Positions 26,309 to 32,617 of a DNA stretch of 32,617 bases are shown piece after piece (positions within the stretch are counted from its first letter, which is position 1; every line of letters begins with the position of its first letter). The notes beneath the pieces were generated by a model, which saw only the letters and a list, made by a program, of their open reading frames with translations, had not been told where the DNA came from and ran no database searches. Position numbers and translations under genes: made by a program. The DNA lies in contig CANQST010000010.1 in assembly GCA_947626595.1 (NCBI GenBank), positions 1-32,617 on the forward strand. The letters run 5' to 3'. The DNA is from an uncultured Bacilli bacterium (GTDB lineage: Bacteria > Bacillota_I > Bacilli_A > RF39 > UBA660).

Positions 26309-27050
26309 TCTTCTTAAGGCTCTTTTCTAAGGCTTCAAATAGATCACTAACTTGTTCTTTTTGTTTTTTCTTAGGTTTCTTAATTTTACTACCTTTCATT
26401 TTTAATTCAATGGCTTCTTTAATATTATTTTGATATTCGTCTTTATATTTATCAGGTTCAAATTTACCAGTAAGTTCTCTTATTAATTTAATAGCTAAAT
26501 CTAATTCTTTTGAGTTTACATCTACATCTAACTTTTCTAAAGGAAAATCCACTTCTTCATTAAAATAAAGAGTATTCATAATAATACCATAACTAGTAAA
26601 ACGTAAAATACAGTAATAAAACTTACTACCTAGAACAGTCTTTGCTAAAGCTACTTTCTTTTCTTTCTTCAAAGCTTCACAAAATAAATCATAAGCTTTA
26701 GACTTTTTCTCCGTTTTTAGTAAATAACTTTTTTCAAAATATGATGGATCAATTTCTCCAATATTTACAAAAGAAACTATTTCTATTTCCTTATCATTTT
26801 CAGGCTTTAGTTGTTCTAATTCTTCTTTGGGAAAAGTTAAATATTGATCATTTTCATACTGAAATCCTTTAATAATATCTTCTTCTAAAACTTCTCTTTT
26901 ACAATGAGGACAATACTTAATATATTTAATACGATGCATGCACTTTTTATGAAGTTGATTAAATGCTGTATCATTGTTTTTAATCAAAGGGTTCATAATA
27001 ATAGGAATATTGACTAAACCAAAAGAAATATTACTATGTACATTAGGCAT
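26301..27050 (-). CDS. ku: Ku protein (NHEJ)
   Basis: SNISFGLVNIPIIM...FNQLHKKCMHRIKYIKYCPHC...IIKGFQYENDQYLTFPKEELE. Confidence 0.95.
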   Translation of the reverse strand: MPNVHSNISFGLVNIPIIMNPLIKNNDTAFNQLHKKCMHRIKYIKYCPHCKREVLEEDIIKGFQYENDQYLTFPKEELEQLKPENDKEIEIVSFVNIGEIDPSYFEKSYLLKTEKKSKAYDLFCEALKKEKKVALAKTVLGSKFYYCILRFTSYGIIMNTLYFNEEVDFPLEKLDVDVNSKELDLAIKLIRELTGKFEPDKYKDEYQNNIKEAIELKMKGSKIKKPKKKQKEQVSDLFEALEKSLKKNG

Positions 27051-27066
27051 AATTAATCACCATTAT

Positions 27067-27096
27067 TAGTATGAGAAAAATTCAAATACTTATGAA
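27067..27096 (-). promoter_or_regulatory. Candidate sigma-G-type promoter upstream of ku-ligD: TTCATA-17-CATACTA
   Basis: Minus-strand reading; CATACTA matches sigma-G -10. Confidence 0.45.
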
Positions 27097-27097
27097 A

Positions 27098-27123
27098 AAA
27101 TTCGAACCAAATAGTTCGAATTT
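27098..27123 (-). terminator. Intrinsic terminator of the metallopeptidase-like gene
   Basis: Perfect AAATTCGAAC-TATTTG-GTTCGAATTT, then T tract (minus strand). Confidence 0.8.
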
Positions 27124-27889
27124 AAGTATTTTCTTTAATAAGACTTTCATATTTAATAAACAATTCATATCCTTTTTTAATAGCGACATTTATTGAATAA
27201 TTATTAACATATTCTCTTAAAATATCAATTATAGACTTATTATTTATAATTTTTTTATAAAAAACTGAGTAAGAGCTTAAATCATTTTTTGTATATTTTT
27301 TAAAAGTTTCATTATTAATTAAAGGGTCTATCATTGCCTCACTTAAATACCAAGCAATATGAGGATTATCAAACTCTTCACTTTTATAGTTAGGGAAAAT
27401 TTCTTTCCACTTTTCGAAATAAAGAAAATGGCATAATTCATGAATTCCTGTTGCGATTAAGTTATCTTTACTTACTCCATAATTTATGTCAAAAGTATGT
27501 CCTTCAATATCTCTAGGACAAACAGGTAACAATCCAACTCTACCAATAATTTTTATATTATCAGGCCACTTAATTTGTAATCTTTCTTGTAAATCAAGCA
27601 TTATATTGTCATTTACTTCATTCCATATTTTTTGATATTCTTTAATATCATTACTATTTTTAGCCATTTTTTCTAAAGTAGGTCTAACATTTACATCGAG
27701 TATATTATATATTTCTTCATAAGACATATTTTTACTAATCTTACCTTTTAACTCTGGAAAAAGTTTTAAAGTAAATTTATAAAAGTTAAGTGGACTATTT
27801 ATACTATTTTCTTTCTTAGCATACCAAACTAAACTTTCAATGTTTTCTTCTACTTCTAAATTTTTAAATTCAACTCTAGGTAAATTCAT
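27122..27889 (-). CDS. Putative zinc metallopeptidase-like protein
   Basis: ATGIHELCHFLYFEKW (HExxH-type HELCH) followed by helix with acidic residues. Confidence 0.5.
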   Translation of the reverse strand: MNLPRVEFKNLEVEENIESLVWYAKKENSINSPLNFYKFTLKLFPELKGKISKNMSYEEIYNILDVNVRPTLEKMAKNSNDIKEYQKIWNEVNDNIMLDLQERLQIKWPDNIKIIGRVGLLPVCPRDIEGHTFDINYGVSKDNLIATGIHELCHFLYFEKWKEIFPNYKSEEFDNPHIAWYLSEAMIDPLINNETFKKYTKNDLSSYSVFYKKIINNKSIIDILREYVNNYSINVAIKKGYELFIKYESLIKENT

Positions 27890-27998
27890 AATAACCTCAC
27901 AATTTCTGCCTTAATTATATCTCGAAATGGTAAAAACATCAATTAACAATTAATTCATTTTTTAAAAGAGTATTAGAGTTGTCCTAAAAAAATAAAAA

Positions 27999-28014
27999 CG
28001 TTGATATTTCAACG
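27999..28014 (-). terminator. Terminator of the tRNA-Cys/Gly cluster
   Basis: Minus strand GCGTTGA-AATA-TCAACGTTTTTATTTTTTT. Confidence 0.75.
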
Positions 28015-28026
28015 CAAAATACATAT

Positions 28027-28101
28027 TGGAGCGGATGAGGGAAATCGAATCCCCGTCACAGCCTTGGCAAGGCCGTATTCTAACCACTAAACTACATCCG
28101 C
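28027..28101 (-). tRNA. tRNA-Gly (GCC)
   Basis: GCGGATGTAGTTTAGTGGTTAGAA...TTGCCAA loop...CATCCGCTCCA. Confidence 0.95.
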
Positions 28102-28162
28102 ATAAATTTAACTGTTATTAATATAACATAAAGTTATAATTTTAACAAGTAAAATTTAAAAA

Positions 28163-28236
28163 TGGAGGGGCCTACCGGATTTGAACCGGTGATCAGGGTG
28201 TTGCAGACCCACGCCTTACCACTTGGCTAAAGCCCC
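28163..28236 (-). tRNA. tRNA-Cys (GCA)
   Basis: GGGGCTTTAGCCAAGTGGTAAGGC...CTGCAAC loop...AGGCCCCTCCA. Confidence 0.93.
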
Positions 28237-28355
28237 ATCGCAATTAAAATTATAACAAACTAATTAACAAAATTCAATATCTAACTAAGTTATTTTATGA
28301 AATATCATGAGAAAAAATACTTTTATAAGCAATTTTTTAATAGTGAGAAAGAAAT

Positions 28356-28802
28356 TTAGTCTTTCTCACTTCTTTTTAAACCATACTTTTTCTTCTCTTG
28401 CATCATTGTAGAAGATATCTCTGTTTCAATTTCTGTTAAAGCATTTTTAGAAATATTAGACAAAGTTACAAACTCTTTTATTGTATCAATATATATTTTT
28501 CCCCAAATAATACCACTAGATACTTTTAAATCATTAAACATATCAGGTGTAATTGAGTTTAGAAAATACCCAACTACTACTCTATCTCTTCCAATTAATA
28601 TTCTTTCATTAGTTAAAGTAACAACAGCACTATCAAAAATATTAAATGGATTATCATTCTTTTGGGCAATGAAAGAATAAAGAGGCGTCTCACCTGGATT
28701 TAAATGTTTCTCAACAATACTAGCATTTTTCTTAATACGCCAACCTACTGTATTAGGATATTTTTCTTTAAATTTTAAAACTTGTTTATAAACTTCTCCC
28801 AT
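28356..28802 (-). CDS. PH-domain-like (YokE-type) hypothetical protein
   Basis: VVTLTNERILIGRDRVVVGYFLNSI...IIWGKIYIDT. Confidence 0.5.
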   Translation of the reverse strand: MGEVYKQVLKFKEKYPNTVGWRIKKNASIVEKHLNPGETPLYSFIAQKNDNPFNIFDSAVVTLTNERILIGRDRVVVGYFLNSITPDMFNDLKVSSGIIWGKIYIDTIKEFVTLSNISKNALTEIETEISSTMMQEKKKYGLKRSEKD

Positions 28803-28804
28803 AA

Positions 28805-29341
28805 TTACTCCTCTATAAAACCATTTGTCTTTAAGAATTCTATATAACCACTTGTATCTGATAATCCATCTACTTTATCAACAATCTTACCATCAGAAAC
28901 TATAAATAACATAGGCGTTCCATAACCACCATTTAAAAATTCGTCAGAATTAACAAAAGTAACCTCATCATCCTCTACAAAATCGTCAGTATTTAAATAA
29001 TAAATATTTAAATCATAATCTTTATTTATTTTTTCCACAATAGGATGAGCTATTTGACAATACCCACAAGTTGGTCTACCTATAAATACGAGTTTTTTCT
29101 CAGTTCCATTATAAAACTCTAAGTAAGTGTCAATATTAATATCCTCTAATTCCTTTCTATCTTCGTCATCTATTGCATCGCTTTCTTTTTGAGCAATCGT
29201 TAAAATATCTTCACCACTAGAAGTACTACTACTACTTTTTCCACTAGAACTATCTTTGCCACCAATAAAACAGCAAGCAATTAGTAACAGCACAATTAAT
29301 ACTACAGCTATAATAGGAATTAATTTATCATTTTTCTTCAT
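28805..29341 (-). CDS. Membrane-anchored thioredoxin-like protein
   Basis: N-terminal TM, Ser-rich linker, FIGRPTCGYCQIAHPIVEKIN (CxxC), YGTPMLFIV cis-Pro. Confidence 0.82.
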   Translation of the reverse strand: MKKNDKLIPIIAVVLIVLLLIACCFIGGKDSSSGKSSSSTSSGEDILTIAQKESDAIDDEDRKELEDINIDTYLEFYNGTEKKLVFIGRPTCGYCQIAHPIVEKINKDYDLNIYYLNTDDFVEDDEVTFVNSDEFLNGGYGTPMLFIVSDGKIVDKVDGLSDTSGYIEFLKTNGFIEE

Positions 29342-29393
29342 AATGCACCTCTTCTCATAAGTTTATTATACCAAAGAAAAAAGAAAAAAACTA

Positions 29394-30977
29394 TTATTTT
29401 TTCTCAATATACTCTTCACAAGGAATACTTCTATCAATAATTTTTCCATCACTTTTTATCTCAATTACTCTATTAGTAAGACTTCTATTTAATTCATAAT
29501 CTCTTGAAGTAAATAAAATTTCTCCATCAAAATTTAAAAGGCCTTTATTTAAAGATGTAATACTCTCTAAATCTAAGTGATTAGTAGGTTCGTCTAATAT
29601 CAAGAAATTAGGTTGTTCTAACATAATTTTAGAAAGCATACATCTAGCTTTTTCTCCTCCTGATAAAATATTTACTTTTTTAAAAACGTCTTCTTTAGTA
29701 AAAAGCATTCTTCCTAAAAAACCTCTAAGAACTGTCTCATCTTTTATATCATAAAAAGTTCCTATCCACTCTAAAATATTTTTATCACTATTAAAGTATT
29801 TAGTATTATCTTGTGGAAGATATCCAAAATTAATTGTCTTACCCCATTCAATAGTACCTTTATCATATTTTTCTACACCCGCTAAAATATTAAAAAGTAC
29901 TGTCTTAACCATATCGTCTTCGGCAATAAAAGCTACCTTATCTCCTTTTAATATTGTAAAAGATACTTTATCTAAAATCTTTTTACCATCCACTTCTTTA
30001 CTTAAATTTTCTACTTTTAAAATTTCTTTACCTGCTGGTTTTTCTATTTTAAAATCAATATAAGGATATTTTCTAGAAGATGGAACTATCTCATCTAAGA
30101 CTATCTTATCAAGCATCTTTTTTCTTGAGGTAGCCTGCTTACTTTTAGAAGCATTAGCTGAAAATCTAGCAATAAAAGCCTGTAATTCTTTTATTTTCTC
30201 TTCCTTTTTCTTATTGGATTCTCTCATTTGTCTTTGTAATAGTTCACTTGATTCATACCAGAAGTCATAATTACCTATATATAATTTTATTTTTCCATAA
30301 TCAATATCTGCTATATGAGTACAAACTTTATTTAGAAAATGTCTATCATGAGAAACTATAATAACTGTATTATTAAAATTAATTAGAAATTCTTCTAACC
30401 ATCTAATAGCCTCTAAATCTAAAGAGTTAGTTGGCTCATCTAATAAAAGGATATCAGGATTACCAAATAAAGCTTGAGCAAGTAAAACTTTAACTCTTTC
30501 TTTAACTGGAAGTTCTTTCATTTGTAAATAATGATGTTCTTGAGGAATACCTAAATTACTAAGTAAAATAGCTGCATCAGCTTCAGCATTCCAACCATCT
30601 AATTCCATAAATTCAGCTTCTAAATTAGCAAGCTTCATACCATCTTCTTCAGTAAATTCTGTTTGTTCATACATTTTATTTTTTTCTTCCATTATTTCAT
30701 ATAGTTTACTATTTCCCATAATAACAACATCTAAAACACGTATATCGTCATATTGATAATGGTCTTGTTTTAAAATAGATATTCTTTCTCCTTTAGTAAT
30801 AATAACCTCACCTGTAGTTGTTTCTAACTCACCACTTAAAAGTTTTAGAAAAGTTGATTTACCAGCTCCGTTAGCGCCTATTAAACCATAACAATTACCA
30901 TTAGTAAACTTAATATTAACATCTTCAAAAAGAACTCTTTTACCAAATTTTAAACTTACATTATTTACTTGTATCAC
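29394..30977 (-). CDS. ABC-F family ATP-binding cassette protein
   Basis: Two Walker A/B sets; LLLDEPTNSLDLEAI, LSGGEKAR, LDEPTNHLDLESI; no TM. Confidence 0.93.
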   Translation of the reverse strand: MIQVNNVSLKFGKRVLFEDVNIKFTNGNCYGLIGANGAGKSTFLKLLSGELETTTGEVIITKGERISILKQDHYQYDDIRVLDVVIMGNSKLYEIMEEKNKMYEQTEFTEEDGMKLANLEAEFMELDGWNAEADAAILLSNLGIPQEHHYLQMKELPVKERVKVLLAQALFGNPDILLLDEPTNSLDLEAIRWLEEFLINFNNTVIIVSHDRHFLNKVCTHIADIDYGKIKLYIGNYDFWYESSELLQRQMRESNKKKEEKIKELQAFIARFSANASKSKQATSRKKMLDKIVLDEIVPSSRKYPYIDFKIEKPAGKEILKVENLSKEVDGKKILDKVSFTILKGDKVAFIAEDDMVKTVLFNILAGVEKYDKGTIEWGKTINFGYLPQDNTKYFNSDKNILEWIGTFYDIKDETVLRGFLGRMLFTKEDVFKKVNILSGGEKARCMLSKIMLEQPNFLILDEPTNHLDLESITSLNKGLLNFDGEILFTSRDYELNRSLTNRVIEIKSDGKIIDRSIPCEEYIEKK

Positions 30978-31083
30978 TTACATCACCTCTAATACACTAA
31001 GTATTTTAATATATTAAGTAAACAATTGCAAGTTCAAAGGAAAAGAAAAATATGAAATTAATCATACTTTTTAAATATTAAAG

Positions 31084-32562
31084 TTATTTGACTGCTAGAA
31101 CTAGACGGGAACCAATACGATCATAAACAGTACCAGTATATTTATCAAAGTAAAACTGACCAGATAAACCTCCAAAATCATAAACTCCACCACGGCAAAA
31201 CCAAGGGTTAGTAGGTTCAATAAAATCAGAACGGTCACTATACCAACCATTATGTCCACGACTAGAACCATCTTTATCCATATAAAGATAGAAAGGACCT
31301 AATTCTCCAGTTGCATCTCCCAAAATTCTTTTACTGTAAGATGTCAATGTGGTTGCATCAGAATATTTATCAAAATATTGTGTTTTTGCTAAGTCAGTTG
31401 TTGAGATTTCACTTGTGGCATCATCATTATAAGGATCTAAGTAACCAGCAACATATTCATGCGCACCACCACTCATATCATATATTCCTGTTATATTTGC
31501 TGTTGTTGAAGCAAGATAGCCAGTTGATGTATTATATGGTTGCGTTAAAGCTGGTCCATCATCATCCGTAACTTCTTTTGTTCCAGTGGTTCCTGGATAT
31601 GAACTTTGTTCAGTATTTGCGGCTGCTGAATAACCTGTCAAGTAACTTGAGTTGTTATTTATATTTACTTCAGTTCCTATTCCATATATTGAATGTGATA
31701 AATAAGCAGCTGCACCCCATTCAATATTTTTTATCATGTGTGGATCTAAATTACTATTATGATTTCCATTAGTATTTTTGTAATCATAAAATGCATGCCA
31801 AAAATCACCAACTGTTGTACTTCTTAATGAAGTCATATTTGGTTTTACTGTTATGGCATTTGTTGTACCACTAGCTTCAAACTTAGCTACCCATAAGCCA
31901 TTTACATCAAAGGCTATAAAGGCTGGATGGGTATAATATAAATCAACTTTTTCAGTGGTTGATGCTTTAGTATTTTTATCTTCAAATATAACATCTATTA
32001 ATCTTGAGTTTCCTGTAAGACGTCTTATAGAGTTAATATCATTCTTTGTATTAACAAAAGTATCTTCAATTCCATCTTCAGTAGCTAAATTCCAAAGTTT
32101 GTACTTAAATCTTGGAACCCATACAAAATAACTTTCAATATCGTCTTCTGAGATTATGTCTCCTGTTTTATAACTTTTACTTGGATTATTCTTAAGTATC
32201 ACTGCATTTGCCCATTTCTTTTCTTCATAACAATACCATTCTGTATTTAAATTTGCGTACTTTACTTTTCCTTTTTTATCTAATGTTACTGGTATCATTC
32301 CATCACCCAATACTGGGTCTGCTCCGTTTAAAATATCCTCTTTATATAAAGTAGTACTTACTCCACTCATTTTATATAACTCGTCTATTGATCCTTGTAC
32401 ATTATCTGAACTTCCTCCACTTATAGTTCTATTATATAATACACTTTTACTTTCTATTACTGAACCTACTGCATAAACTAAACTACCAAATAAAACCGCT
32501 CCTAAAATTATTCCTGCTATATATATATATATATATTTGCGCCTATTTTTTAACTTATTCAT
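31084..32562 (-). CDS. Surface protein with N-terminal TM and C-terminal FGE-sulfatase/C-type-lectin-like domain
   Basis: GIYDMSGGAHEYVAG, NPWFCRGGVYDFGGLSGQFYFDKYTGTVYDRIGSRLVLAVK; VWVPRFKYKLWN. Confidence 0.75.
   Translation of the reverse strand: MNKLKNRRKYIYIYIAGIILGAVLFGSLVYAVGSVIESKSVLYNRTISGGSSDNVQGSIDELYKMSGVSTTLYKEDILNGADPVLGDGMIPVTLDKKGKVKYANLNTEWYCYEEKKWANAVILKNNPSKSYKTGDIISEDDIESYFVWVPRFKYKLWNLATEDGIEDTFVNTKNDINSIRRLTGNSRLIDVIFEDKNTKASTTEKVDLYYTHPAFIAFDVNGLWVAKFEASGTTNAITVKPNMTSLRSTTVGDFWHAFYDYKNTNGNHNSNLDPHMIKNIEWGAAAYLSHSIYGIGTEVNINNNSSYLTGYSAAANTEQSSYPGTTGTKEVTDDDGPALTQPYNTSTGYLASTTANITGIYDMSGGAHEYVAGYLDPYNDDATSEISTTDLAKTQYFDKYSDATTLTSYSKRILGDATGELGPFYLYMDKDGSSRGHNGWYSDRSDFIEPTNPWFCRGGVYDFGGLSGQFYFDKYTGTVYDRIGSRLVLAVK
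32518..32536. repeat. (TA)9T dinucleotide tract inside the 5' coding region of the surface protein
   Basis: Direct reading; encodes YIYIYI in the TM/signal segment. Confidence 0.9.
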
Positions 32563-32617
32563 AAATATATCACCTACCATTGTCAATTATTTGGTGTCAA
32601 AATAATACGAAAGGAAA

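Noticed and set aside
31311-31772. Plus-strand ORFs 31311-31571 and 31578-31772
   Set aside because: Antisense to the surface protein; His/Leu/Tyr-rich artefact composition
31084-32586. Complete diversity-generating retroelement
   Set aside because: No reverse transcriptase ORF or template repeat found in the window; only a target-like fold remains

Overview
AT-rich window from a low-GC, apparently spore-forming Firmicutes/Bacilli-like genome (inferred from spoVS, a YjcZ-like peptide, Ku/LigD and dacF/vanY homologues). Housekeeping content: trpS, spoVS, a peptidoglycan-remodelling run (SGNH, lytic transglycosylase, PBP5-like and VanY-like peptidases), pdp/deoA, GNAT, trmL, U32 peptidase, ddl, murF, yqeK, a Ku-LigD NHEJ pair, an ABC-F ATPase and six tRNA genes. 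Two accessory loci stand out. Locus A (about 17.4-20.1 kb) holds two WXG100-like small proteins, an LXG-like helical protein and a low-complexity membrane-anchored coiled-coil protein; its leader and one intercistronic gap contain unusual overlapping inverted repeats. Locus B (about 7.8-12.3 kb) holds a thioester-domain (TQXA) adhesin with a PDTGS sorting signal, a sortase without the usual catalytic Arg, a multi-TM protein, and two proteins that look like paralogues of the locus A pair. Together A and B suggest an uncharacterised WXG-related cell-surface system with no EssC-type ATPase in this window. Other notable items: an orphan structured RNA with its own consensus promoter and terminator (20801-20913), a possible attenuated leader or sRNA upstream of the WXG operon, a C-type-lectin/FGE-like surface protein with a (TA)n tract in its signal region, and a sigma-G-like promoter in front of Ku. 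No RT, CRISPR array, complete transposon or T7SS ATPase was seen. All homology calls come from reading motifs; no searches were run.
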